Assembly (NCBI RefSeq): GCF_027744825.2
Contig: NW_026527054.1
Span: forward strand, 1,860,001 to 1,924,000
Length of the DNA stretch: 64,000 bases
From: Synchiropus splendidus
Lineage: Eukaryota > Chordata > Actinopteri > Syngnathiformes > Callionymidae
Direction of reading: 5' to 3'
Shown: positions 1 to 11,488 of the stretch, piece after piece
Layout of the letters: each line of letters begins with the position of its first letter
Position numbering within the stretch: position 1 is the first letter of the stretch
The notes under the pieces: generated by a model
Database searches by the model: none
Seen by the model: only the letters and a program-made list of their open reading frames with translations
What the model was told of the DNA's origin: nothing
Program-made: the position numbers and the translations under genes

Positions 1-530
1 GACACCTTAGATTTGATGTGAAACTACTAGAAAGACCCTTTCTGCTATAGTGGGAGGTCAAAATTTGATGTTCTGAAGCTTCCTTGCAAAGTTATGGCAC
101 AATGCAGAAAATGCGTTTTCAGACTGAGATAAAGTCGATTCTGGAACGCCAAACATAAAAATGTTGATAACTTTGGAAAAACACTTCAGACAGCTTAGAT
201 TTGATGTGCAACTACTCGAAAGACCCCTTCTGCTGTAGTGGGAGGTGAAAATTTCATGTTCTGAAGATTCCCTGCAAAGTTATAGCACAATGCAGGAAAC
301 GCGTTTTCAGCCTGAGATAAGGTCGATTCAGGAACACCAACCATAAAAATGTTGAAAACTTTCGAAAAACACTTCAGACAGCTTAGATTTGATGTGCAAC
401 TACTAGAAAGACCCTTTCTGCTGTAGTGGGAGGTGAAAATTTCATGTTCTGAAGATTCCTTGCAAAGTTATGGCACAATGCAGGAAACGCGTTTTCAGCC
501 TGAGATAAGGTGGGTTCCGGAACGCCAAAC

Positions 531-2786
531 ATAAAAATGTTGATAACTTTGGAAAAACACTTCAGACAGCTTAGATTTGAAGTGCAACTACTAGAAAGAC
601 GCTTTCTGCTATAGTGGGAGGTGAAAATTTCATGTTCTGAAGATTCCCTGCAAAGTTATGGCACAATGCCGAAAACGCGTTTTCAGCCTGAGATAAGGTG
701 GGATCCGGAACGCCAAACATAAAAATGTTGATAATTTTGGAAAAACACTTCAGACAGCTTAGATTTGATGTGCAACTACTAGAAAGACCCTTTCTGCTAT
801 AGTAGGAGGTGAACATTTCATGTTCTGAAGCTTCCCTGAGAAGTTATGGCACAATGCAGAAAACGCGTTTTCAGCCTGAGACAAGGTGGTTTCCGGAACG
901 CCAAACGTAAAAATGTTGATAACTTTGGAACAACACTTCAGATAGCTTAGATTTAATGTGCAAGTACTAGAAATACCCTTTCTGATATAGTGGGAGGTGA
1001 AAATGTCATTTTCTGAACCTTCCCTGCAAAGTTATGGCACAATGCGTGAAACGCGTTTTCAGCCTGAGATAAGGTCGATTCCGGAACGCCAAACATAAAA
1101 ATGTTGATAACTTTGGAAAAACACTTCAGACAGCTTACATTTGATGTGCAACTACTAGACAGACCCTTTCTGCTATAGTGGGAGGTGAACATTTCATGTT
1201 CTGAAGCTTCCCTGCAAAGTTATGGCACAATGCGTAAAACGCGTTTTCAGCCTAAGATAAGGTCGATTCCGGAACGCCAAACATGAAAATGTTGATAACT
1301 TTGGACAAACACATCAGACAGCTTAGATTTGATCTGCAACTACTAGAAAGACCCTTTCTGCTATATTGGGAGGTTAAATTTTCATGTTCAGAAGCTTCCA
1401 TGCAAAGTTATGGCACAATGCAGACAACGCGTTTTCAGCCTGAGATAAGGTCGATTCTGAAACGCCAAACGTAAAAATGTTGATAACTTTGGAAAAACAT
1501 TTCAGACAGCTTAGATTTGATGTGCAACTACTAGAAAGACCCTTTCTGCTGTAGTGGGAGGTGAAAATTTCATTTTCTGAAGCTTCCCTGCAAAGTTATG
1601 GCATAATGCCGAAAACGCGTTTTCAGCCTGAGATAAGGTGGGTTCCGGAACGCCAAACATAAAAATGTTGATAATTTTGGAAAAACACTTCAGACAGCTT
1701 AGATTTGATGTGCAACTACTAGAAAGACCCTTTCTGCTATAGTGGTAGGTGAACATTTCATGTTCTGAAGCTTCCCTGAGAAGTTATGGCACAATGCAGA
1801 AAACGCGTTTCCAGCCTGAGACAAGGTGGTTTCCGAAACGCCAAACGTAAAAATGTTGATAACTTTGGAACAACACTTCAGACAGCTTAGATTTAATGTG
1901 CAACTACTAGAAATACCCTTTCTGCTATAGTGGGAGGTGAAAAATTCATTTTCTGAACCTTCCCTGCAAATTTATGGCACAATGCAGACAACGCGTTTTC
2001 AGCCTGAGATAAAGTCGATTCTGAAACGCCAAACGTAAAAATGTTGATAACTTTGGAAAAACATTTCAGATAGCTTAGATTGGATGTGCAACTACTAGAA
2101 AGACCCTTTCTGCTGTAGTGGGAGGTGAAAATTTCATGTTCTGAAGATTCCCTGCAAAGTTATGGCACAATGCAGGAAACGCGTTTTCAGCCTGAGATAA
2201 GGTCGATTCCGGAACGCCAAACATAAAAATGTTGATAACTTTGGAAAAACACTTCAGACAGCTTAGATTTGATGCGCAACTACTAGAAAGAACCTTTCTG
2301 CTATAGTGGGAGGTCAAAATTTCATGTTCTGAAGCTTCCCTGGAAAGTTATGGGACAATGCAGAAAATGCATTTTCATTCAGAGATAAGGTAGATTCCAG
2401 AACGCCACACATAAAAATGTTGATAACTTTCAAAAAACACTTCAGACAGCTTAGATTTGATGTGCAACTACTAGAAAGACCCTTTCTGCTATACTGGGAG
2501 GTTAAAATTTCATGTTCTGAAGCTTCCCTGCAAAGTTATGGCACAACGCAGAAAACGCGTTTTCAACCTGAGATAAGGTGGGTTCCGGAACGCCAAACAT
2601 AAAAATGTTGATAACTTTGGAAAAACACTTCAGACAGCTTAGATTTGAAGTGCAACTACTAGAAAGACGCTTTCTGCTATAGTGGGAGGTGAAAATTTCA
2701 TGTTCTGAAGATTCCCTGCAAAGTTATGGCACAATGCCGAAAACGCGTTTTCAGCCTGAGATAAGGTGGGATCCGGAACGCCAAAC
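531..2786. repeat. 12-monomer higher-order repeat, copy 1
   Basis: This 2256-bp block (12 x 188) is followed directly by a second copy at 2787-5042. Diagnostic variants recur at exactly +2256: a GATCCGGAACG junction variant, GTAGGAGGTGAAC, GAAAATGTCATTTTC, a CATGAAAATG monomer start, and a TTCATTCAGAG monomer. I saw no differences in the segments compared over the first 11 monomers. The twelfth monomer (2599-2786) instead resembles the first monomer of the unit, so the duplication joint lies there. Consistent with a recent unequal exchange. Confidence 0.92.
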
Positions 2787-5042
2787 ATAAAAATGTTGAT
2801 AACTTTGGAAAAACACTTCAGACAGCTTAGATTTGAAGTGCAACTACTAGAAAGACGCTTTCTGCTATAGTGGGAGGTGAAAATTTCATGTTCTGAAGAT
2901 TCCCTGCAAAGTTATGGCACAATGCCGAAAACGCGTTTTCAGCCTGAGATAAGGTGGGATCCGGAACGCCAAACATAAAAATGTTGATAATTTTGGAAAA
3001 ACACTTCAGACAGCTTAGATTTGATGTGCAACTACTAGAAAGACCCTTTCTGCTATAGTAGGAGGTGAACATTTCATGTTCTGAAGCTTCCCTGAGAAGT
3101 TATGGCACAATGCAGAAAACGCGTTTTCAGCCTGAGACAAGGTGGTTTCCGGAACGCCAAACGTAAAAATGTTGATAACTTTGGAACAACACTTCAGATA
3201 GCTTAGATTTAATGTGCAAGTACTAGAAATACCCTTTCTGATATAGTGGGAGGTGAAAATGTCATTTTCTGAACCTTCCCTGCAAAGTTATGGCACAATG
3301 CGTGAAACGCGTTTTCAGCCTGAGATAAGGTCGATTCCGGAACGCCAAACATAAAAATGTTGATAACTTTGGAAAAACACTTCAGACAGCTTACATTTGA
3401 TGTGCAACTACTAGACAGACCCTTTCTGCTATAGTGGGAGGTGAACATTTCATGTTCTGAAGCTTCCCTGCAAAGTTATGGCACAATGCGTAAAACGCGT
3501 TTTCAGCCTAAGATAAGGTCGATTCCGGAACGCCAAACATGAAAATGTTGATAACTTTGGACAAACACATCAGACAGCTTAGATTTGATCTGCAACTACT
3601 AGAAAGACCCTTTCTGCTATATTGGGAGGTTAAATTTTCATGTTCAGAAGCTTCCATGCAAAGTTATGGCACAATGCAGACAACGCGTTTTCAGCCTGAG
3701 ATAAGGTCGATTCTGAAACGCCAAACGTAAAAATGTTGATAACTTTGGAAAAACATTTCAGACAGCTTAGATTTGATGTGCAACTACTAGAAAGACCCTT
3801 TCTGCTGTAGTGGGAGGTGAAAATTTCATTTTCTGAAGCTTCCCTGCAAAGTTATGGCATAATGCCGAAAACGCGTTTTCAGCCTGAGATAAGGTGGGTT
3901 CCGGAACGCCAAACATAAAAATGTTGATAATTTTGGAAAAACACTTCAGACAGCTTAGATTTGATGTGCAACTACTAGAAAGACCCTTTCTGCTATAGTG
4001 GTAGGTGAACATTTCATGTTCTGAAGCTTCCCTGAGAAGTTATGGCACAATGCAGAAAACGCGTTTCCAGCCTGAGACAAGGTGGTTTCCGAAACGCCAA
4101 ACGTAAAAATGTTGATAACTTTGGAACAACACTTCAGACAGCTTAGATTTAATGTGCAACTACTAGAAATACCCTTTCTGCTATAGTGGGAGGTGAAAAA
4201 TTCATTTTCTGAACCTTCCCTGCAAATTTATGGCACAATGCAGACAACGCGTTTTCAGCCTGAGATAAAGTCGATTCTGAAACGCCAAACGTAAAAATGT
4301 TGATAACTTTGGAAAAACATTTCAGATAGCTTAGATTGGATGTGCAACTACTAGAAAGACCCTTTCTGCTGTAGTGGGAGGTGAAAATTTCATGTTCTGA
4401 AGATTCCCTGCAAAGTTATGGCACAATGCAGGAAACGCGTTTTCAGCCTGAGATAAGGTCGATTCCGGAACGCCAAACATAAAAATGTTGATAACTTTGG
4501 AAAAACACTTCAGACAGCTTAGATTTGATGCGCAACTACTAGAAAGAACCTTTCTGCTATAGTGGGAGGTCAAAATTTCATGTTCTGAAGCTTCCCTGGA
4601 AAGTTATGGGACAATGCAGAAAATGCATTTTCATTCAGAGATAAGGTAGATTCCAGAACGCCACACATAAAAATGTTGATAACTTTCAAAAAACACTTCA
4701 GACAGCTTAGATTTGATGTGCAACTACTAGAAAGACCCTTTCTGCTATACTGGGAGGTTAAAATTTCATGTTCTGAAGCTTCCCTGCAAAGTTATGGCAC
4801 AACGCAGAAAACGCGTTTTCAACCTGAGATAAGGTGGGTTCCGGAACGCCAAACATAAAAATGTTGATAACTTTGGAAAAACACTTCAGACAGCTTAGAT
4901 TTGATGTGCAAATACTAGAAAGACCCTTTCTGCTATAGTGGGACGTGAAAATTTCATGTTCTGAAGCTTCCATGCAAAGTTATGGCACAATGCAGACAAC
5001 GCGTTTTCAGCCTGAGATAAGGTCGATTCTGGAACGCCAAAC
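2787..5042. repeat. 12-monomer higher-order repeat, copy 2
   Basis: Tandem copy of 531-2786 at +2256 bp. It matches copy 1 through about 4905. The last monomer (4855-5042) then carries a CAAATACTAG variant instead of the GAAGTGCAAC variant of copy 1, which marks the end of near-identity. The same family of monomers continues at 5043-5982 and again at 15.5-17.2 kb and 18.5-22.3 kb. Confidence 0.92.
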
Positions 5043-8000
5043 GTAAAAATGTTGATAAATTTGGAAAAACATTTCAGACAGCTTAGATTTGATGTGCAAC
5101 TACTAGAAAGACCCTTTCTGCTGTAGTGGGAGGTGAAAATTTCATGTTCTGAAGATTCCTTGCAAAGTTATGGCACAATGCAGGAAACGCGTTTTCAGCC
5201 TGAGATAAGGTGGGTTCCGGAACGCCAAACATAAAAATGTTGATAACTTTGGAAAAACACTTCAGACAGCTTAGATTTGAAGTGCAACTACTAGAAAGAC
5301 GCTTTCTGCTATAGTGGGAGGTGAAAATTTCATGTTCTGAATATTCCCTGCAAAGTTATGGCACAATGCCGAAAACGCGTTTTCAACCTGAGATAAGGTG
5401 GGTTCCGGAACGCCAAACATAAAAATGTTGATAATTTTGGAAAAACACTTCAGACAGCTTAGATTTGATGTGCAACTACTAGAAAGACCCTTTCTGCTAT
5501 AGTAGGAGGTGAACATTTCATGTTCTGAAGCTTCCCTGAGAAGTTATGGCACAATGCAGAAAACGCGTTTTCAGCCTGAGACAAGGTGGTTTCCGAAACG
5601 CCAAACGTAAAAATGTTGATAACTTTGGAACAACACTTCAGATAGCTTAGATTTAATGTGCAACTACTAGAAATACCCTTTCTGCTATAGTGGGAGGTGA
5701 AAATGTCATTTTCTGAACCTTCCCTGCAAAGTTATGGCACAATGCGTGAAACGCGTTTTCAGCCTGAGATAAGGTCGATTCCGGAACGCCAAACATAAAA
5801 ATGTTGATAACTTTGGAAAAACACTTCAGACAGCTTACATTTGATGTGCAACTACTAGAAAGACCCTTTCTGCTATAGTGGGAGGTGAACATTTCATGTT
5901 CTGAAGCTTCCCTGCAAAGTTATGGCACAATGCGTAAAACGCGTTTTCAGCCTAAGATAAGGTCGATTCCGCAACGCCAAACGTAAAAATGTTGATAACT
6001 TTGGAAAAACATTTCAGACAGCTTAGATTTGATGTGCAACTACTAGAAAAACCCTTTCTGCTGTAGTGGGAGGTGAAAATTTCATGTTCTGAAGATTCCC
6101 TGCAAAGTTATAGCACAATGCAGGAAACGCGTTTTCAGCCTGAGATAAGGTCGATTCAGGAACACCAAACATAAAAATGTTGAAAACTTTCGAAAAACAC
6201 TTCAGACAGCTTAGATTTGATGTGCAACTACTAGAAAGACCCTTTCTGCTATAGTGGGAGGTGAACATTTCATGTTCTGAAGCTTCCCTGAGAAGTTATG
6301 GCACAATGCAGAAAACGCGTTTTCAGCCTGAGACATGGTGGTTTCCGAACGCCAAACGTAAAAATGTTGATAACTTTGGAACAACACTTCAGACAGCTTA
6401 GATTTAATGTGCAACTACTAGAAAGACCCTTTCTGCTATAGTGGGAGGTGAAAATTTCATTTTCTGAACCTTCCCTGCAAAGTTATGGCACAATGCGTGA
6501 AACGCGTTTTCAGCCTGAGATAAGGTCGATTCCAGAACGCCAAACATAAAAATGTTGATAACTTTGGAAAAACACTTCAGACAGCTTACATTTGATGTGC
6601 AACTACTAGAAAGACCCTTTCTGCTATAGTGGGAGGTGAACATTTCATGTTCTGAAGCTTCCCTGCAAAGTTATGGCACAATGCGTAAAACGCGTTTTCA
6701 GCCTAAGATAAGGTCGATTTAGGAACACCAAACATAAAAATGTTGAAAACTTTCGAAAAACACTTCAGACAGCTTAGATTTGATGTGCAACTACTAGAAA
6801 GACCCTTTCTGCTATAGTGGGAGGTGAACATTTCATGTTCTGAAGCTTCCCTGAGAAGTTATGGCACAATGCAGAAAACGCGTTTTCAGCATGAGACAAG
6901 GTGGTTTCCGAAACGCCAAACGTAAAAATGTTGATAACTTTGGAACAACACTTCAGACAGCTTAGATTTAATGTGCAACTACTAGAAATGCCCTTTCTGC
7001 TATAGTGGGAGGTGAACATTTCATTTTCTGAACCTTCCCTGCAAAGTTATGGCACAATGCGTAAAACACGTTTTCAACCTAAGATAAGGTCGATTCCGGA
7101 ACGCCAAACATAAAAATGTTGATAACTTTAGAAAAACACATCAGACAGCTTAGATTTGATCTGCAACTACTAGAAAGAGCCTTTCTGCTATAGTGGGAGG
7201 TTAAATTTTCATGTTCGGAAGCTTCCATGCAAAGTTATGGCACAATGCAGACAACGCGTTTTCAGCCTGAGATAAGGTCGATTCTGAAACGCCAAACAAA
7301 AAAACGTTGATAACTTTGGAAAAACACTTCAGACAGCTTAGATTTGATGTGAAACTACTAGAAAGACCTATTCTGCTATTGTGGGAGGTGACAATTTCAT
7401 GTTCTGAAGCTTCCCTGCAAAGTTATGGCACAATGCAGAAAACGCGTTTTCAGCCTGAAATAAGGTCGATTCAGGAACGCCAAACGTAAAAATGTTGATA
7501 AATTTGGAAAAACATTTCAGACAGCTTAGATTTGATGTGCAACTACCAGAAAGAGCCTTTCTGCTATAGTGGGAGGTTAAAATTTCATGTTCGGAAGCTT
7601 CCATGCAAAGTTATGGCACAATGCAGACAACGCGTTTTCAGCCTGACATAAGGTCGATTCCGGAACGCCAAACATAAAAATGTTGATAACTTTGGAAAAA
7701 CACTTCAGACAGCTTAGATTTGAGGTGCAACTACTTGAAAGACCCTTTCTGATATAGTGGATGGTGAAAATTCAAGGTCCATAAGCTTCCCTGCAAAGTT
7801 ATGGCACAATACGTAAAACGCGTTTTCAGCCTGAGATAAGGTCGATTCCGGAACGCCAAACATAAAAATGTTCATAACTTTGGAAAAACACTTCAGACAG
7901 CTTAGATTTGATGTGCAACTACTAGAAAGACCTTTTCTGCTATAATGTTAGGTGAACATTTGATGTTCTGAATCTTCCCTGAAAAGTTATGGCACAATGC

Positions 8001-8202
8001 GTACAACGCGTTTTCAGCCAGAGATAAGGTCGATTCCGGAACGCCAAACATAAAAATGTTGATAACTTTGGAAAAACACTTCAGACAGCTTAGATTTGAT
8101 GTGCAACTACTAGAAAGACCCTTTCTGCTATAGTGGGAGGTGAACATTTCATGTTCGGAAGCTTCCATGCCAAGTTATGGCACAAAGCGTAAAAAGCATT
8201 TT
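5043..8202. repeat. Satellite monomers between the 12-mer HOR and the LINE
   Basis: About 16.8 monomers with no gene. 5231-5950 matches 16248-16967 at +11017 bp (41 monomers plus the 3309-bp insertion). A rare TTCAAGGTCC variant near 7771 recurs near 24617, and the following monomer in both places has GTTCATAAC instead of GTTGATAAC, so 7.7-7.9 kb is a diverged copy of 24.5-24.75 kb. One monomer near 6345 lacks a base (TTTCCGAACGCC). Confidence 0.9.
8197..8202. repeat. Target-site duplication, left copy (CATTTT)
   Basis: The satellite runs up to AAAAAGCATTTT, then the LINE tail begins. CATTTT recurs at 11506-11511, where the satellite resumes in the same monomer (CATTTTCAGCCTGAGATAAG). The monomer landmark before the insertion (8050) and after it (11547) are 3497 bp apart, which is 188 plus 3309. 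3309 is a 3303-bp element plus one 6-bp duplicate. Confidence 0.85.
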
Positions 8203-8244
8203 AGACTTAGACTTAGACTTAGACTTAGACTTAGACTTAGACTT
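8203..8244 (-). repeat. LINE 3' hexanucleotide tail, (AGACTT)x7
   Basis: Seven perfect AGACTT units on the plus strand (AAGTCT-type on the LINE sense strand) sit exactly between the 3' UTR and the target duplicate. Tandem short repeats at the 3' end are a known trait of CR1/L2-type LINEs, where target-primed reverse transcription starts on the repeat. Confidence 0.9.
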
Positions 8245-8246
8245 TC

Positions 8247-8252
8247 TTTATT
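8247..8252 (-). promoter_or_regulatory. AATAAA, possible polyadenylation signal or conserved 3' box
   Basis: On the LINE sense strand AATAAA lies 2 bases before the hexamer tail. It may be a genuine polyadenylation signal or simply part of the conserved CAATGACAATAAAG 3' motif. The element does not end in poly(A). Confidence 0.4.
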
Positions 8253-8287
8253 GTCATTGCACAAAACATATTTCTATATGATGGCAA

Positions 8288-8297
8288 CGAAATTTCG
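8288..8297. other. 10-bp palindrome in the LINE 3' UTR (CGAAATTTCG)
   Basis: A perfect dyad about 45 bases from the tail. LINEs of this group commonly carry a short conserved 3' stem used in template recognition, so this is a candidate for that role. Its function is not shown by sequence alone. Confidence 0.4.
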
Positions 8298-8428
8298 GTC
8301 TGAGGCCTCTCAGTTTCCAAAAACAAACGAGATGTCTAAAAATAAATAGATAGATAAATAATAATAACATAATAACAGATAAGTGCCAGTCCAGAGGATG
8401 TACAATTGAACAAAAAACAGTATTGCCG

Positions 8429-11400
8429 CTATTGTCCCATGTTCAGCAACCTGACAGCACCAGGAACAAAACTGTTCCTGAATCTGGTGGTTCTGCATCG
8501 GATGCTACGGAACCGTCTGCCAGATGGCAGGAGGGAGAACAGTGCATAGTTTGGATGAGTAGAGTCCGCGATGATCCTTTGTGCCCTGGATAAGCAGCGA
8601 ATATCTGCTATATCCTTGATGGCAGGGAGCGGGGTCCCGGTGATTTTCTCCGCTGTCCTCACCACCCTCTGCAGAGACTTCCAGTCTGATGCACTGCAGC
8701 TCCCAGACCAGACGGAGATGCAGCTGGTCAGCAGGCTCTCGATTGTCCCTCTGTAGAAGGTGGTCAGGATGGGGGGGGGCAGGGAAGCTCTTCTCATCCG
8801 CCTCAGGAAGTGCAGACGCTGCTGTGCCTTCTTTGCCAGGGAGGAGATGTGGAGTGACCAGCTAAGATCGTCTGTGATGTGCACACCCAGGTATTTGGTT
8901 GTACTCACCACTTCCACAGCCCTGTCGTTGATGTAAAGAGGGGCATGGCTGTGTCTTGATCTCCCGAAGTCCACGACAATCTCCTTCGTCTTGTCGAGAT
9001 TCAGGGCCAGATTGTTTGTCTCACACCAGTCCACCAGATGTTGCACCTCCTCCCTGTAGGCCAGTTCATCATTGTCCTGGATGAGACCCACAACCATTGT
9101 GTCGTCCGCGTACTTCAGGATGTGGTTGCTGCTATACTTGGGGCGACAGTCGTGGGTCAGCAGAGTGAACAGCAGTGGGCTGAGGACACATCCCTGAGGG
9201 GAGCCGATGTTCTGGGAGATAACACTTGACGTGTTACTTCCTACTCGGACAGACTGGGTTCTGTTGGTGAGAAAGTCCAGCAGCCAGTTGCACATGGAGG
9301 TCTCCACTCCTAGTTGCTCCAATTTATGTACCAGGTCCTGTGGGATGATGGTATTAAAAGCTGAGCTGAAGTCCAGGAACAGCATCCGAACCAGAGCGTT
9401 CTTCTTCTCTAGGTGCTCCAGGCTCAGGTGGAGAGCAGTGGAGATGGCGTCCTCAGTGGAGCGGTTCGGCTGGTACGCAAACTGGAACGGGTCGAATGAT
9501 GCGGGGAGTATGGAGACGATGTGGTCCTTCACCACCCTCTCGAAGCACTTCATGATGGTGGATGTTAGTGCAACGGGGCGAAAGTCGTTCAGACACGTGG
9601 TGGTCGGTTTCTTGGGCACAGGAATAATTATGGCCGACTTGAAACATGGAGGGACGACCGCCTGGGTCAGAGAGGTGTTGAAGATGTCCGTGAGCACTTG
9701 GGACAGCTGGTCAGCACATTCCTTAATCAGTCGTCCAGGAATGTTGTCAGGGCCTGCAGCCTTACTTGCGTTCACCTTCCTCAGAGTTCTCTGCACCGTA
9801 GCGGTGTCCAGTCTGAGCGTCTGTTCGTCAGAGTGGGTGGCAGCTTTCCTCGCAGGGTTGGTATTGAGAGCTTCAAACCTTCCAAAGAAGTTATTCAGCT
9901 CATTGAGGAAGCTGATGTCGTCACGGCAGGGAGGGGGAGAGGCTTTATAGCCTGTGACCGTCTGGATGCCCTGCCACAGTTGCCTGGTGTTGCTGGCATT
10001 CTGAAAGAAGCCTTGGACCTTCCGACTGTGGGCGCGCTTCGCTGCCCGGATTTCACGGTTCAGATTCGCCCTCGCTGATCTGAGTGCCGCTCCATCTCCA
10101 GATTTGAACGCAGCATTTCGCTCCCTCAGTCTATCACGCACCTCTTTCGTCATCCAAGGCTTCTGATTGGCCCGAGTGACGATGGTCTTGTTGACTGTGA
10201 CCCTCTCCATGCACCAGTGGATGTAGCCAGTCACCACTGACGCATACTCCTCTACGTCTGTTTGCTGACTGCAGTCCGTAGCAGCATCCTTGAACATGCT
10301 CCAGTCAGTACGCTCAAAACAGTCCTGAAGGGCTGACATGGCTCCCTCTGGCCACACTCTCACTGTCCTCACTGCTGGTTTCTCTCTGATGAGCAGCGGC
10401 TGGTATGCAGGGACCAGCAACACAGAGAGATGATCTGAGGAGCCGAGGTGAGGACGAGGGACAGCTCTGTACGCCTTCTTGATGTTGGTGTAGACCAGGT
10501 CCAGGGTGTTCTCCCCACGAGTAGCGAAGTCCACATGCTGGTGAAAGGCTGGAAGCACAGTCTTCATATTGGCCTGGTTAAAGTCCCCTGCCACAATGAA
10601 GACACTCTCAGGGTGTGTGGACTGCACGTCGCTGATGGCTTGATGGAGGACACTCAGGGCCTGTTTGCAGTCAGCGCTTGGAGGGATGTACAGGGCCACC
10701 ACTGTGACGCTGGTGAACTCACGTGGCAAGTAGAAGGGTCTGCATTTCACAATCAGAAACTCTATGTCCACACAGCAGTGACTGGAGACCAGAGTTGTGT
10801 TGATACACCAGTTGTTGTTGATGTAGATGCAGACACCCCCTCCCCGGGTTTTACCTGTGAGCACGTGGTTCCTGTCCGCCCTGAACGCTGTTAGCCCTTC
10901 CAGGCTAATAGCGGTGTCCGGGACAGAAGAGTTGAGCCACGTCTCCGTGAGGATCAGCACGCAACAGTTCCGTGTCTCCCTTCGGGTGTTCAAGTCCAGT
11001 TTCAAATAGTCCAGTTTGTTTTCTAGCGAGCGCACGTTAGAGAGCAGGACCGACGGGAGCGGCGAGCGGAACGGGTTAGCATTTAGCTTAGCCTTAATTC
11101 CGCCGCGGCAACCGCGCTTCTGCTTCCTCTCGCACCGCCTCCGATGTCCCCCGTGATGATGATCCCTGCTGCTGGGGAGGGGCTTCGCTGTGCTGTAGGT
11201 CTCTGAATCTGACTGGCGGGGCTTCGCTATGCTGTAGATCCTTGGATCCAACCGGTGGAACAGACCGAGGTCGTGTAGCGTCGTCCGTGTCTCCGCGCTA
11301 ACGGGATAAAAGCCGTTGAAATCCCTCAGATTAATAATCGTTTGCCGGTCATATCCTAATAAACGCATTGCGCCGTTTCCACTGTTTGTTCGCTCGTTCG

Positions 11401-11488
11401 TTGATTGTTTCATTTTCATTGTATTATACATACATTTGGCTTTGTTACCGGGAGCCTCAGTAGCCGCTGCCTGACAAGGCGCCGCCAT
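8429..11488 (-). CDS. LINE ORF2-type polyprotein: endonuclease and reverse transcriptase
   Basis: Copies the element's RNA into a nicked genomic site (target-primed reverse transcription). The open frame reaches up to 11548, but its first 14 codons are satellite DNA, so I take the ATG at 11486-11488 as the native start (1019 aa; residue numbers here count from the 11548 ATG, native Met = 21). A basic His/Arg-rich linker lies at about 128-155. The apurinic-like endonuclease (about 166-375) shows N171, E202 in LTETW, RGGGVCIY at 235-242, D322/N324 in GDFNQ, and SDH at 371-373. The reverse transcriptase (about 630-890) shows D726 in LFLDFSSAF, SPQG at 783-786, and the catalytic YADD at 813-816. 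A thumb/C-terminal region follows (YLGVHITDD about 886), ending LLPSGRRFRSIR about 1007-1017. No frameshift or internal stop is seen, and the stop is TAG. Length and motif order fit a complete L2-like ORF2. Competence is inferred, not shown. Confidence 0.93.
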   Translation of the reverse strand: MAAPCQAAATEAPGNKAKCMYNTMKMKQSTNERTNSGNGAMRLLGYDRQTIINLRDFNGFYPVSAETRTTLHDLGLFHRLDPRIYSIAKPRQSDSETYSTAKPLPSSRDHHHGGHRRRCERKQKRGCRGGIKAKLNANPFRSPLPSVLLSNVRSLENKLDYLKLDLNTRRETRNCCVLILTETWLNSSVPDTAISLEGLTAFRADRNHVLTGKTRGGGVCIYINNNWCINTTLVSSHCCVDIEFLIVKCRPFYLPREFTSVTVVALYIPPSADCKQALSVLHQAISDVQSTHPESVFIVAGDFNQANMKTVLPAFHQHVDFATRGENTLDLVYTNIKKAYRAVPRPHLGSSDHLSVLLVPAYQPLLIREKPAVRTVRVWPEGAMSALQDCFERTDWSMFKDAATDCSQQTDVEEYASVVTGYIHWCMERVTVNKTIVTRANQKPWMTKEVRDRLRERNAAFKSGDGAALRSARANLNREIRAAKRAHSRKVQGFFQNASNTRQLWQGIQTVTGYKASPPPCRDDISFLNELNNFFGRFEALNTNPARKAATHSDEQTLRLDTATVQRTLRKVNASKAAGPDNIPGRLIKECADQLSQVLTDIFNTSLTQAVVPPCFKSAIIIPVPKKPTTTCLNDFRPVALTSTIMKCFERVVKDHIVSILPASFDPFQFAYQPNRSTEDAISTALHLSLEHLEKKNALVRMLFLDFSSAFNTIIPQDLVHKLEQLGVETSMCNWLLDFLTNRTQSVRVGSNTSSVISQNIGSPQGCVLSPLLFTLLTHDCRPKYSSNHILKYADDTMVVGLIQDNDELAYREEVQHLVDWCETNNLALNLDKTKEIVVDFGRSRHSHAPLYINDRAVEVVSTTKYLGVHITDDLSWSLHISSLAKKAQQRLHFLRRMRRASLPPPILTTFYRGTIESLLTSCISVWSGSCSASDWKSLQRVVRTAEKITGTPLPAIKDIADIRCLSRAQRIIADSTHPNYALFSLLPSGRRFRSIRCRTTRFRNSFVPGAVRLLNMGQ

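Larger units (their letters stand above)
1..8202. repeat. 188-bp satellite array, left arm
   Basis: Head-to-tail monomers, about 43.6 copies. The landmark ATAAAAATG recurs at 155, 343, 531 and so on to 8050, a net drift of only 1 bp over 42 monomers, so the period is 188 bp. Within a monomer, counting from ATAAAAATG, the recognisable blocks are an ACTTCAGACAGCTTAGATTT segment (about 29-48), an AGAAAG-ACC-CTTTCT inverted repeat (63-77), a HindIII-type GAAGCTTC (109-116), a 14-bp palindrome GAAAACGCGTTTTC (141-154) and TTCCGGAA (173-180). Monomers differ mostly by point changes. No host gene is present. Period, head-to-tail layout and AT-richness are what centromeric or pericentromeric satellites look like; that location is inference. 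The right end is broken by the LINE. Confidence 0.97.
8245..8428 (-). other. LINE 3' UTR
   Basis: Non-coding stretch between the TAG stop and the hexamer tail. It contains an AT-rich patch (about 8335-8385, with TAGATAGATAAATAATAATA), a perfect 10-bp palindrome CGAAATTTCG at 8288-8297, and a TTTATTGTCATTGCACA segment at 8247-8263. This last segment resembles the conserved 3' ends of fish L2-like elements that I know. The palindrome could form the 3' stem that the element's own reverse transcriptase recognises; that is inference. Confidence 0.75.

Noticed and set aside
571..816. Recurrent minus-strand ORFs of 60-94 codons across the array (products like MFTSHYSRKGLSSSCTSNLSCLKCFSKV...)
   Set aside because: They are satellite sequence read in one frame. 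They recur with every monomer, overlap each other by more than a monomer's edge, change frame because 188 is not a multiple of 3, and lack any domain.
1283..1474. Plus-strand ORFs of about 61 codons (MLITLEKHFRQLRFDVQLLERPF...)
   Set aside because: They appear only where point changes remove the TAG in CTATAGTGGG (for example CTACAGTGGG). Satellite by-products.
8140..8349. ORF encoding an Arg-Leu repeat (RLRLRLRL)
   Set aside because: It is a translation of the AGACTT tail repeat of the LINE.
8335..8385. AT-rich patch with ATAATAATAACATAATAACA as a separate microsatellite or insertion
   Set aside because: It lies inside the LINE 3' UTR, with no duplication around it; treated as part of the element.
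8771..8779. Run of nine G in the LINE as a frameshift
   Set aside because: On the coding strand it reads through in frame as Leu-Pro-Pro-Pro-Ile at about residues 923-927; the frame is open on both sides.
9207..9950. 247-codon plus-strand ORF inside the LINE, with others at 9698-10078 and 10448-10894
   Set aside because: Antisense shadows of the reverse transcriptase frame; no domain or independent signal.
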